Source of the DNA: Zygnema cylindricum
Lineage: Eukaryota > Streptophyta > Zygnematophyceae > Zygnematales > Zygnemataceae
Reading direction: 5' to 3'
DNA: 64,000 bases
Assembly (NCBI GenBank): GCA_037447655.1
Contig: JBBHKE010001246.1
Coordinates: 47,655-111,654 of the forward strand
Part shown: piece after piece, positions 47,387-59,470 of the stretch
How the letters are laid out: the number at the start of each line of letters is the position of its first letter
Position numbering within the stretch: position 1 is the first letter of the stretch
Translations under genes and position numbers: made by a program
Notes under the pieces: generated by a model
What the model was told of the DNA's origin: nothing
What the model saw: the letters and a program-made list of their open reading frames with translations, nothing else
Database searches by the model: none

Positions 47387-48245
47387 TACGCTGAATTCTT
47401 CGCGATTAGATTTCACTTTTAGCTGCTAAAATAGCAGTACAAGCCTTAGGTGGTAATAACTTCGTATTGTGTACAATGTGTGGCATGGGGATTTGACTAG
47501 CCTCATTTGAAGGATGACCACCCTCTTTTAATGCTTTATAAGTATATTACAAAATAATTCTGCAGGTGACACCTTGACAAATTTCACCCGTAGATAAATA
47601 CACAAAAAAAGAAGACAAAGTTTTAATAAAGTTGACACATCACTAGTTAGACATTTACAACGTTTGCTACAAAGAAACCTCCACTTTGTGGAAGATCCAT
47701 TGTCTTTTGTGAGGTGTAGGATCATATTGTTCACATATGTTTAAAGTTAGCTCGAAAAAGAAAACTTGTCGCAGCTGGGGATCAATGGATTGAAACCTGC
47801 AAAATCTAGAGTCCCCACAAAACATCTTATCACACTAACACCATTTAGCCACAATGTGCACTCCAACATTGCGTCTAATGTGTATCCGTTTGAACCTCCT
47901 CTTTGGTACTCAAAGCTTTACTTTCGCTATTTACCTCCCGTACCTCTATCTCCACTTCCAAGCCATAAACTTGCAACGTGCATTACCTTTGATTCACTTG
48001 TAGTACCACCTTTTTTAGACATGTCATGTGCACATTGAATTAAAAAGCGTGATGGTAAACTCTATGAGTTTAGTGGTACAAAAGGGATGGCATGGCCAAA
48101 GCTGAAATACTACAAGCAGGGTAATATAAAACAAAGAAAGCAACGTGAACAAAAAAAATGACGAGTAAAACAAAAGCACTCGAATCCCAAAAGAAAAACA
48201 CAGCAACTCACTTAAACCAACAATACAACCCCAACCCCAACACAA
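47387..48245. other. No gene seen
   Basis: 860 bases of mixed composition. Open frames are short and overlap on both strands with no recognisable domain. Confidence 0.5.
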
Positions 48246-48933
48246 TTAAATATCTACAAATAGCGACCTCGTAAATCCCCCAAGCTCAGGGGAGCACGTT
48301 GAGGGAGTTTCGAAACACGTCGAGGATCCATAACCGCAATAGCCGATGGAAGGAGAATAAGCTTGCACTTGTTGTAAAGCCACAAATAATGTTGACGAGG
48401 ACCGAAAGAGAAGGGCTCCCTGGTCCGCGTCACTCGAATGAGCGCCGACCACAAGTATGGTGAAACTTGTCCAACGCAACACCCAAACCAAAGGTCTCGA
48501 CCGCTATTGGAATAAAGCATTATATACGGTCTCGGTGTGCATAATCACGCTCCTTCGCCTTAGCGACATCGCGGGTGGCCACCCCAACATGTCGCGCTGC
48601 TTGCCCAACGGTTGTAGCTGAAGTCGGGTTTTGCCCAAAACAATGTCACCAAAGATGCAATGGCCACCATCGAGCAAAACAACATATATCTGGTGCGAAG
48701 GAATAATGTGAGAGCTTCTTGACACACAGAAAACTCCCCCCTCCTAAACGATTGTCGCATTGCCGTCGTGTATAATGCCGTGCGCCTGGATCAATCCCAT
48801 GGAAGCAACGAAACAAATGGATGCCATCAGGCTCCAAGACACAACTACATGCGCAAACTAGGGAGCCAAGTAAGGGAGGATGAACGAAACCAAGGCGAAT
48901 CGGGAGGGCGGTGGTGAATGGTGCAAGTGTCAA
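48246..48933 (-). pseudogene. LINE-type reverse transcriptase tail, relic
   Basis: Minus strand. After IRLGFVHPPLLGSLVCACSC comes VLEPDGIHLFRCFHGIDPGARHY, a C-x-C...D-G-x-H...C...R-H arrangement like the zinc-binding region after the RT domain of many non-LTR retrotransposons. In a shifted frame HQIYVVLLDGGHCIFGDIVL follows, as in the conserved tail, then VALQQVQAYSP near 48350. At least three frameshifts. The catalytic RT part upstream is not in the window. Confidence 0.5.
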
Positions 48934-49249
48934 TCAGACAAAATTGGTGTAGCGGAAAGCCAGACCCCAGAAGCAAGTCCTCCAAGAGAGAAGAAGGGAA
49001 CGTGAAGAATATTTATATGGCCTACAATTTCGCCTTGGGACTTTAGGTATGTTTTTCATTTCGTTACATGCTAGTTGTGAGTGACAAACTGAGTTTGATA
49101 TTTCCTGCCACATATCAAGCAAATTATGATTTGGTTCAATCTTGTACTCTTCTGTATGCCTTTAAAGACTTCACTTGATAAGCTATGATTATAACCTTCT
49201 CTTCTGTTCTTCAGCCGGTTATTAACATGAAAGAGTCTAGTGGTTGGAG
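48934..49249. other. No gene seen
   Basis: A 62-codon minus-strand frame (48934-49122) has no recognisable features and may be a decayed part of the LINE relic. Confidence 0.4.
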
Positions 49250-49252
49250 TAA

Positions 49253-50037
49253 GGCTGCGGCCCCATGTGGCTAAGTTCGGGTTTTTTTCTGTCGTTTTCC
49301 TTTATAACTTAGCGCCGTACTGCCTAAGTTGCGACCGTACGAAGAAATCGCAAATTTGTAAAGTACAATTTGCGTCATTCTTGGACTTAGGATGTACGAA
49401 ATTTTGTCGTCTTGCTGTTTTTCGACCCACTGTCACATCATTTTCAAGCTTATCATAAAACACATCGGCACTGTGTTTTAAGCTAAGCAAATCCGTCTAC
49501 ACCAATCTGAAAATAAATTCCCACGTGTGAAAAGATTTTAGAAGTTTTGACGACGAAAAAAAGTACAGGGTTTGTTTGTTTTTGTCGGCTTGCATGTTGT
49601 ACGGTTTTTTTTTTGCAGGGGTCTCGACGCTGCAGTGTCATTTCACGCAAAGTTGAAAAGTCTGCGAACGTGAAAAATCTGCGAAGTAATGGCGGCCGGA
49701 CGGGAGAGGTTTACGTCAAGGCATTTTGCACAGCCACGGGTGCAAGGCTGTACGTCAACGATGTCTCGCAAAGACATGCGACATACCAAATCCGCAAATC
49801 GTTTCAAAAATTACGATGTGTCTTGCGACGCTTCAAAAAGTTTCAAAAAAATATGGTGCGTCATCACAAATTGTACACGGTGACAGCCGTCACGGGCGTT
49901 GTCGACGTATACAATTGTCACAAACTTAAGTAATAATTTCGAATGAACACATAGAGACACTTGAAATCCGGGTCCGCCGGATCCGCGCTAAAATACAAAG
50001 TAAGTACGCTAAGTTACAACTACATGGGGCCGCAGCC
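49253..50037. mobile_element. Non-autonomous PIF/Harbinger-like element, 785 bp
   Basis: Perfect 16-base terminal inverted repeat GGCTGCGGCCCCATGT, flanked on both sides by TAA (49250-49252 and 50038-50040). TAA duplications are typical of PIF/Harbinger. A 128-codon frame at 49547-49933 has no known domain. A related sequence is at 45690-45920. Confidence 0.75.
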
Positions 50038-50040
50038 TAA

Positions 50041-51400
50041 GTATAAAAGGCCGGCAAGATGTACGTCGGGAAAGTGTACAATGTCATGATGTGTCATATC
50101 CCAGTCTCAGCATGAATGTTGGAAATCACAAGTGTAATTGTCATTTACAACAAGCGGCAACTGATGAATTGATATTTTTCGTCAAATCATACCCATATTG
50201 TTAGTTTCAGAATAGCAATCATAGTCTGCTCACATTGACATTTCTTTACAGTGCGTGGGATCTGACATATGATCACCAAATTTGTACTGTATTCGTCATC
50301 TGTTATGGATGACTTGGGTCAGAAATATTAATATTTACAATAGATCTGAACTTGCAAAATACCTTCCGTTCATTTCATGTTCTCAGTGAATTTTTCTGTG
50401 TGTGATTCTAAGTGAATGTGAAACATGGATTGTACATTTAATTTCATACCATTCTTTAACGTCTACTCAACATTCACACACATTTTCCTCATCAAATATA
50501 ATTATCTCACTCGCGACTTTTCAAAGATGTATTTTATTTCTCGAAACCTGCAAATTAATATCGAATGGGAATAGATGTCTAAAGATTTATTACACATCAA
50601 CCTATCTTTCTTCAAGGTCCCCAAAAACATAGTGACGACAAAAGTTTAAATAGTACATTTTTTGACATGTCCTGATCATTTTTCAATTTACAACTTTGTT
50701 TTTTGATTAAAGAATCCGCTCACGCTTATTTTGCAAAATCTTTTCTTTTTTTCCTAACCCAGCATAAAAAATTGCATTACTGAAAAAACATCGATTATAC
50801 ATTTTAATTTAACCATTTTAATGAAATAACCAAAATCGGCACCAAAGAAAGAATATCCTGGAAGGGTTCCATTTTCTAAGTAATGGTTTAAATCAGAAAA
50901 AACAACATAATCACGTAATAAGAATTTCCGAAACTAGAACAAAACGTCGGAGTATCATTGCGCTGCAACTTTAGTGGCCGTTCCCTGTAATCTTCATAAT
51001 AAGAATCTCTGCTTTTGACACTATACATACTTCAAGAGACAATCTACTTCTACAGCTCCCATAGTAACACCTAGAAAGCAGCCAGAAGGAACTCATTCCA
51101 CCCTTAACCACCTTGTCGGAGGATGACCCATCCCGTTCATTGGCCTTTCCAGACTGACCACCAGGTCACACAGGCAGGATCGCATGCACATCCAGCTTCA
51201 GCAATGTCTGCATTGCCTGCAGGACACCAATCCAATGACAATATTCGAAGCAGTTCAATTAGTAGTCTTCCTCGCTATTTTCACCCACTACTTTCTTCCC
51301 TTGAATCTATACATTTTCGCCAAACATGCAGACATGATATCAGAGCAGCACATACATTAAGAAAATTAAAAAATTGCCTAATAAATTGCCCCTACATTAC
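50041..51400. other. No gene seen
   Basis: AT-rich sequence. Only short open frames without domain character. Confidence 0.5.
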
Positions 51401-53507
51401 CTGAAAAAGATAGTTAATCAATCACTAAACTTTCCTCGAAGTCCACAAACAAAATTTCCTTCGCATCAGGTAATCTTCCATTTGGCGATAGGTGCCTTTG
51501 AAGTACAACTATACACCTGTCCAAATATGATTGCAATTAGCGGATGGATCCACAACCGCTCAAAGCCGAAAAAATATAGCACGCATTAAACGGCATTAAA
51601 CAACTTTTCAGACAACCTAAGGTGTCAAAATAAGGCCTCAGCGTGTGTAACAATTGAATTCATCAAGGGATGAACCTCAGTGAAATCCGCTTTAGTCATC
51701 AACGGCCAACTGACAATAGCAAAAAATAGCCAACCATGAAACCTTTCAAAAGTATATCAATGTGCTCAGATAGTGCGCAATAAGTTCACTGAGCCTTACA
51801 AGGCTCTCAAACAAGAGGTGTCAGAAATAGCACATCATCCATCACTGCACAGTTTTTTTAAGAAAAGACCAGCCAAAGATGGGCAAGACATCATACTCAC
51901 CAGTTATTGATTGCTTGTTAAAAGCCCGACAGTGAGCCTGTGCAGGTCCGGTACTGTCACATGACGGTTCTGCACAAGCAGCAGAACAAGTTCAATACAG
52001 CAAGAATGAAGCTCGAGTAACTATTTATACATCAGAATATTCCAGTCCTGTAAGAATATTCCAGTCCTGTAAGAATATTCCAGTCCTGTAGGTCTTCCAG
52101 ACATGATGCATGAAAGAAAAGAAAAACTGGCAAACTTTCGCCCAGAATTTCATACCCTTACGCTAGAAGACGCAAGGGCTCAGAGCTGGGTACTCCACCA
52201 AACAGCAGGTTTGATTTACGAAAACACAGCAAACAAGAAAAGCTAGTGCAGCTCAGTAGCGGCGATATTATGGTTCGATTCATGCCAACCGATGTCCACA
52301 CTATATTTCAGTAGAGGGAGCTTGGTATCCTCACAGCTGCACCTGACACTTATTCGAATCACACAACGAATAACATCACTTCGACATCGAAAAAACGAGA
52401 TTTTGTTTCAATATCTGACACCAAAAGGTAACTGTCCATTAGACAAAGAGCCCTTCGCTAGCATCACTGAGCATGCGTCAGGACACAGTATTTAGCGTCA
52501 TTTGCTGAGGCATCGGAGGGAATCCGATTGACTGTATTTCATCCTTCACATTTCAGACATGCATACATGAGATTTCAGTTTCCAAGTATAGATCAAAAAT
52601 TAATTAAGGAAAAAGTCGGCTCAGACATCCAAGGAAGAGCCGCATCAGCTCTCAAGCCCGGCGAGGCGAAAGCTCTAGGTCGGCCACTGCGAATGTTTGA
52701 GAAACAAGCCATTAGGAGTTATCATCATCGCCGACGGTCTCGCTATTACCTAAACCACCAACGACAACCAGCTAAGTACCAATTCGCTCAGTTCAGCGGG
52801 ATAATCCACAGGCATGGCTTGCGGTCGCAAGCCACATTTGGCTCTGTTGAGCTTGACAAAATCGCATAGTCATCATCACGAATTGGCAACAGCTAGGACG
52901 GAAGTAACAGTTTTTAGTCAATATTTAGAGATCCATACAAAAGAGAAATGAAAATTTTACGATGGATTAGAACTACCTGCAAACACAAACTCAGAACACT
53001 TGCATAATTATCGAAGGACACACCATTAAAAAAAGAGACTGACATAGAGATGATCCAAAAGCTCACCTCAGAACTTCAAAAACAATGCGTAGTAATGTTT
53101 TTCGGTAGCTCAGTTACGATGTCATGTGGGCAGCAACAGCACCCTCTCCTTAACTTTGGAGTAGGGTGAGTACACATTCAGTAACAAATCCTGCACAATA
53201 AAAACAGAATACAAGCAAAAATAAACTTCCAGTACAGTAACGTCACCAGCAAAGTTTTGAAGCCAGGCAATCAAGGCTCAACAGTTCATGTACCAACCAC
53301 GCACCAAACTCACAAAACCATTACAGAAATAATGAAAGAACAAAAACTCAGACGAAGAGAGAGAAAATAGTAACCATACCATCGCACATGCACACCTCCT
53401 CGAAAATCTGCGCACAATTCCTAGAATGCTGTCTCAGAATCAAGGAATGAACGTAAACACGAAATTGTTTGCCAACACAAAACATACTTATAATACGGTG
53501 GTGACAT
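51401..53507 (-). other. Possible spliced minus-strand gene, divergent from GatA
   Basis: Good splice motifs on the minus strand at 53487 (GTATGT donor), 53429 (acceptor ACAG), 53379 (donor GTATGG), 53191 (acceptor TGTGCAG) and 53066 (donor GTGAGC). More lie further down: acceptor TTTGCAG near 52977, donor GTGAGT near 51899, acceptor TTTTTCAG near 51405. Joining 53488-53507, 53380-53428 and 53122-53190 gives an unbroken 45-codon frame from an ATG at 53507 to a UGA, with residues such as MDLLLNVYSPYSKVKER. I do not recognise the protein, and the frame is open upstream of the ATG. A 20-bp unit AGAATATTCCAGTCCTGTA is tandemly repeated three times at about 52035-52091. Confidence 0.25.
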
Positions 53508-53570
53508 GCGACCTTGAACCCTGACATCTTCTAGAACAATATCTGGCGGCGCGAAAACAAACGTCACACG

Positions 53571-53941
53571 CTCTGTTATGCCAGAGGGTTTGTGGAAAGG
53601 CAGGAAACGGAAACGGTTAGTTTCCCGTAGTAACTCGGCATTCGATATTCCAATTGACTAAAAAATCGGCCGAATACTGTATCGCATATTTCTATAATAT
53701 CGCTACACGATATAAATGCTGTATCCAACCGATTTCCTGTGAGGAATCGATATATTTAATATCGAATATATCGCAATGAGAGATTTTCGGATTCACCACT
53801 AAAATTCACCTTGGGAACGTAACGTATCGGAGCGCATGGGAGTAATGAACTCATGCGATTACAATGCCTTATGGACATTGCCCTCCATGGTTCCTGCATA
53901 TTGACACGTCACTCTCTCTCTCCTTCGCCCATTCTCACTCC
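53571..53941 (+). promoter_or_regulatory. Upstream region and 5' UTR of GatA
   Basis: No clear TATA box. The stretch 53640-53790 holds palindromic words (ATCGATATATTTAATATCGA) that resemble the MITE-like element at 46103. Directly before the ATG at 53942 is a pyrimidine-rich CTCTCTCTCTCC tract, common in plant 5' UTRs. Confidence 0.35.
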
Positions 53942-56900
53942 ATGGCGGCCGCCCGCCAGCTGGCATTTGCATCCAGTGTAATCTCTGGCCGCTCCTTGCC
54001 ACGTGGCATTAGCACGTCTGTCGTTCACGAGTGTTCAGCCAGCAGTGTGAAATGGTGTCACAAGGAAACTTCAGCTGGAATTCCTATGGCGGCTGTGTCG
54101 GCGGCTCCTGCTGTTGAAGCTCGTCCGTCATCAGTCATTCGTAAAATTGAGGTCAGTTTTTGTCATTCAGACGAAGGAGGCATGTTGGCAGATGCAAAAG
54201 AAAATGGATTCCCAGTTGTTATTACGCCCAATCTGAGCATTATAAGCAGTAGTTCACTTACATCTTGGAAGGGTGAGGGATCATGTGTGGATGCTTCAGA
54301 AAGAATTGAAGTCGAGGGAAAGGTCTGCATTGGAAGTTACTGAAGCATTTTTGGAACGTTTGGAGGCAAGGGAGCCTCTTTTGGAAAGCTTTTTACATGT
54401 GGCGAGGTAACCTGTCTTTCTTGTGATAAATTTCAGTCAATGAAGCGAATCCTAAAATCTAGTGAAAATATCCGTCAATAGACTTGGAAGCATTCACATT
54501 TAGCTTGTAGTGTCATTTTGGTACCCTATTAGCCTTGAACTAAATTCATTGGTTATGGATCGTATGTTAACTTCTTACAAACATTTAATTCAACTGCAAT
54601 TTCTTTTTCTAAATATGCCGAGTGCTTCGTGAAGCAGCAAGGGTGTGTGCCTTTTTTTGGTCCACTGGTCTTTTTGGCTTGGACAATATATGTATGTATG
54701 TATGTCTCAATTTCCCAATAAATTGTCTCTTGAAATGTTGAAGAAGTACATATGCAATAAATTTCTTCCATCCAGTTATATGACGTTTTAGTATCGTTAA
54801 GTTTACTATGCCAAGTGCCTGTTTTTTACATGAAATTTGAGGGCCTTCATGTGGTTGCTCGGTTGGATGCAGTTTCCGTTGAGAAAACTGGAATGCCAGG
54901 GCATCAATTGCATCTCAAACCTTTAATTGTTGAATTTTCTGAGGGATTATTTTCAATCTTTGGGCAGCTTTTCATCATGTCGGTTAACCAAAACATAGCA
55001 ATGGGACAAAATCTTCTTCATCTCAGAAGCCCCTTGTATCATTTATTTGTTTTGTTTATACAGAGAGAAGTCTTTGGAACAAGCAGCGGCCATCGATCGT
55101 CAGATAGCCGTGGGAGTCGATTTGGGTCCTCTGGCAGGTATTCCCATAGCTGCAAAAGACAATCTATGCACTATGGATATGCCTTCTACTGGAGGCTCGA
55201 GAGTTTTAGAAGGCTACAGGCCACCGTATGACGCCACAGCAATCCAACGGCTGCGATTGGCTGGAGCTGTGGTGCTTGGGAAGACGAATCTCGACGAGTT
55301 TGGTATGGGGAGTAGTACGGAATGTTCAGGATATAAGGTGAGAGGCGAAGCACCGCTAAAAAACGGAGGGACTTGGGAGAGCTCTAAATTTAACTATGTC
55401 GAAAGGCTAGAAGGGTGTGTTTGAACGGTCATGTTTGTGTTTTGAACATAATGATGGAGATTGGTCGTTGTTGAGTTCCGTTATTTCTAAACTCAATGGT
55501 GGAAAACTTGCATTTCCTACTCCTTTCCTCCATTTGCTGTCAACAATTTGTTGACTGTGCCTTGAAACACTGCATACCGGGTATTTGACTTCACTCTGGT
55601 TTTTGCAATGCTTCACCAAAGTTTTTTTATTTCTTGGAAGTCTGTGCTTGTACTTTCTGCTCCTTCTTCACCTTCTCCTTTTACATCCTTACACTTTTTT
55701 TCAATTTTCAACCCAAATCTTTACAAAAAACGAGTTTCATTTCTGTACTATCAACGACGTAGCTATGCCTGCTAGATGCCAATGTTTGACGTTTATTTTT
55801 CAGTTTTCAAAGTATCACGCCATTTTTAACACGACCCGTCCTGATTAGCTATTTCTGACTTGAGCCATTTCCTATCTGACTTGGAAAGATTTCTATCTCT
55901 TGCTACCTTTCCCTCTTTCCAAACGTGTCTTGCAACCCCTTCAGTGTCACCGTAACTTGCCCACATATTCTCCATCCTCCACCTCCCCAGTCTACCACTC
56001 GAGGTCAATTCATCGTCTTGAGAAGGGTATCTGATTTCCCTTCTTCCCATTTTCCTCGTTTTCTGTAGGTCACCTCCAATCCGTGGGACCTTTCTCGAGT
56101 TCCAGGAGGTTCCTCTGGTGGCTCTGGTGCGGCAGTATCTGCTGGGCTTTGTGCAGGGGCTTTAGGTTCAGATACAGGAGGGAGTATCCGACTTCCCGCG
56201 TCCTTCTGTGGAGTTGCTGGGCTTAAGCCCACGTATGGACGTGTATCTCGATATGGTCTCATGGCTTATGCCTCCTCTCTCGATGTGGTGGGATGCCTCT
56301 CACCCTCCGTCGAGGACGCAGCTCTCCTTCTCGGAGCAATTGCCGGTCATGATCCAGCCGATTCCACTAGTAGTTCAAAGGTGTGGATTTTCTTTATCTC
56401 TACCGGAGGAGAGGAACAAGGGAGGATTTAGGTGGTGGAATAGGATGAAAAATATGTTTGTATGCAAAAGATATTTATATTCCTTAATTGTATTACGGGG
56501 AGGGGTTGACCATAACTTCATGCTTGTTTTGATGTAGTAAGTGAGCTGGTATAGTACGACGTTCTTTTGGGTGTTCCCTCATCTTCACTTGTTTTTCCTC
56601 ACTTTCCACATATATTTTAGCCAGGTTTATAAGAGTGGTGGGCGTTGTGATTAGTGCATTCAGTATAGTAGCAAAAAGGGGTGGATGTTCACTCATCTCT
56701 TCAAACGTCGTTTGTATGTTTAGGACAGCAAGCAGCAAAATTCATTTCAGAGTTTGGTCAAGTTAGGACAAACTACCTACATTTGTAAGTTATTGTACAT
56801 GCTGTCACCAAAGGTAGCTCGTTATCTCTTATAATTCTTTGATGGAATAACAACTTGGTGTTAAGACAATCATTTCTCTTTTTGATATCTTCATTGTTCC

Positions 56901-59404
56901 TTTCCTCTTTCGATAGGAAAGTATACGTTCAAAGCCATAACCATTTGACCAGTTATAGAGGAAAGTGAAGGAAGTTCCTGGAGACGAACTGAATAACAAG
57001 CAAGGGATCACTTTTCTTGGTGTCTAGGACGAACTTGGTCGAATAAACATTTTTACTTTTTTCTTCATTAACTTTTTGAACTGATCGACTTCCACGCTTT
57101 TACAGAGGAAGATGTGGTGTTCTTTTGCAATTTCTTTGCATTGGTGGAGAGGACCCAATTCCTTCCAAATTTATTGCGGAGATTGGACATTTTATTTTGT
57201 TTCTTTGGTTCCTCTGGTGGCAATTCTGACATGGGAAAATGATCCTTGTCCCCCACAACCTCTCCCTTCTCGCTTGCCTACTTCCCCTTCTCTGCCTACT
57301 CCTTCTCCTCTTCCCGTTCCCTTTCCACTACCTACTCTACCTACTCTCCCTCCTCTACCTACACGCCCGCTTCCTACTCCCCCCTCTTTTCCCGTCACCC
57401 AGTCCCATTTTCAACTTTTTTTTGATTGGCCAGCCAGTCGAAGACTACGCGGCTGCGATAGAAGCTGTCGAGAAATTTCCTAGTCAACCTCTGAAAGGTC
57501 TTCGGTTTGGACTTATCCAAGAGACTATGGGAAAGGGAGTGGACAAAGAAGTGGCGGCGGCCATAACTAGAGCAGTAAAGCATTTGGAGGAACTTGGGGC
57601 AACTATTATAGAGGTGAGATGAGGGTGATAGACTAGGATTGAGGGAATTCAGGGAAAATTGAAGGGAAACGAAGGGGATAGCATCTTTAGTGTTGATATA
57701 GCCTCTTTAATGTGCTATTTTGCGGCTGTTTAGTCTAGTATCTGAAATGATTAGAGAAATATATGAGTGGAAGTGGAAAGATGGATTTTTTTTTCTTTTT
57801 CTGGTCTTACTTAGAGAAATGAATATTCATGACAATTTTTGAGTTTTGGGCAATGCTTTGGACTTGTATGTTTTGTGTGACAGGTGTCACTCCCTACTTT
57901 TGAATATGGGCTTCCTGCTTATTATGTATTGGCCCCTTCTGAAGCATCTTCTAATCTTGCTCGATACGATGGTATAAGGTCGGTGCAAATCTGATCCTTT
58001 ACCGTAATAAGTGTGGATTACCATGCCTTTTCTTTTTTTTTCTGTGCCCCAAAGTGGTCGCAGTTATAAAATAAGTGGATTATGAATAAGTGGGCAAACA
58101 TGTAGGACTTTTATTTTGCATGCATGAATGGGGATGATTCTTGACAATATGCAGTACTCTGTGGATCGTTATTAGCGTTAATGCCACTAATCCCCTCTTG
58201 GTCTTTTTTGCCCTCTACAAAATTGTATTATTCATATTAATGATTTTTTTCTTAACACACATTCTTTTCGCGGTTCTTCCATGTCATTTGCACCGGAAGT
58301 AGAATTTGTAACATGAAAACATCCTTGTACTAATTATTTCTTAACACTAATAGCGATTCACGGTGTACTGTATGTACTATTTTATACTGTACTGAATTAT
58401 GCTATACTATACTATATGACAATATATATCTTTCCGTATTAATTATGGTGAACAATGCAGTGTTCGGAGATGATTTTTCTTCTGAAAACCGTTAATAGCT
58501 GCAAACCTTCTGAAGATGGTCCTTTTTTCCTTCTTATTTCTTCACTTAATACCGCGACAATTTTTTTTTTCCAAATCGAATATCTACCAGAAATCAACAA
58601 AAATGAAAGGTCTTAAAGGCGCATTTGCAATCATTAAAGGGGTAATGTGTCTATTCTGGTAAAATAAACCCTAAAACCCGAAAGGTTCCAAATGAAGCAA
58701 ATGCGAAACCCTTGCCTTCTACACACTCATCAGCCCTTTTCAGGACTTTTTATGGGTACATTTATCATCCTTTTTATAATCCAGAAGAGAAAAAGAAAGA
58801 AAAAGTGGGTGTTTACATCTGCAGAAAGCAGTACAAGCCAATAATGTAAAAACCAACTGACCTAGTTTCTTGATCAAAAGTTTTATTCTTTATGCGAATG
58901 AAAGCTAATGAACAAAAGAGTAATTAGTTAAAAAAAAATTTGTTCCCTTGTATCACAATGGATTAACTGTAAACCACAGGTTTTAAGTGGAACTTGTTCG
59001 TCCATCTCGGAGAATCCACTTCATCAACTGGGAAACAAACGTTTGCAATTTAAATCATTTTTAAGGAAGTAACGAAAATCCACAGATGCAAGTTTTAAAT
59101 CTTCTATGTCCAATCCTCAAGGGCCAGATTTGAATCCTTTTTCCTATTCTTTCCTTGTGACTCCACTTTTTCCTCCCCTTTTCTTTCAGGTATGGTCCAA
59201 GAGAAGATGGGGTGGATTTAACAAGCTTATACACGAATACACGGGGGGGGAGACTGGGACATGAGGTAAGGAAATGGCAAAAACCAATATCAAAAAGAGG
59301 ATACTAAACTACGGAGGAATAAGAAAGAATCACTTCACTGCAAATCCCTATTAGTGTTGATAATTCTAATCCGTCTCGGTTATTGTTGCCCTCTGAACAC
59401 AAAA

Positions 59405-59470
<66 letters not shown>

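Noticed and set aside
52528-52869. 113-codon + strand protein
   Set aside because: No domain recognised, and the strand disagrees with the splice-like signals around it.
57112-57622. Two + strand proteins over GatA intron 4 and exon 5
   Set aside because: The first part is a CT-rich intron tract. Only 57434-57613 is coding, in the GatA frame.
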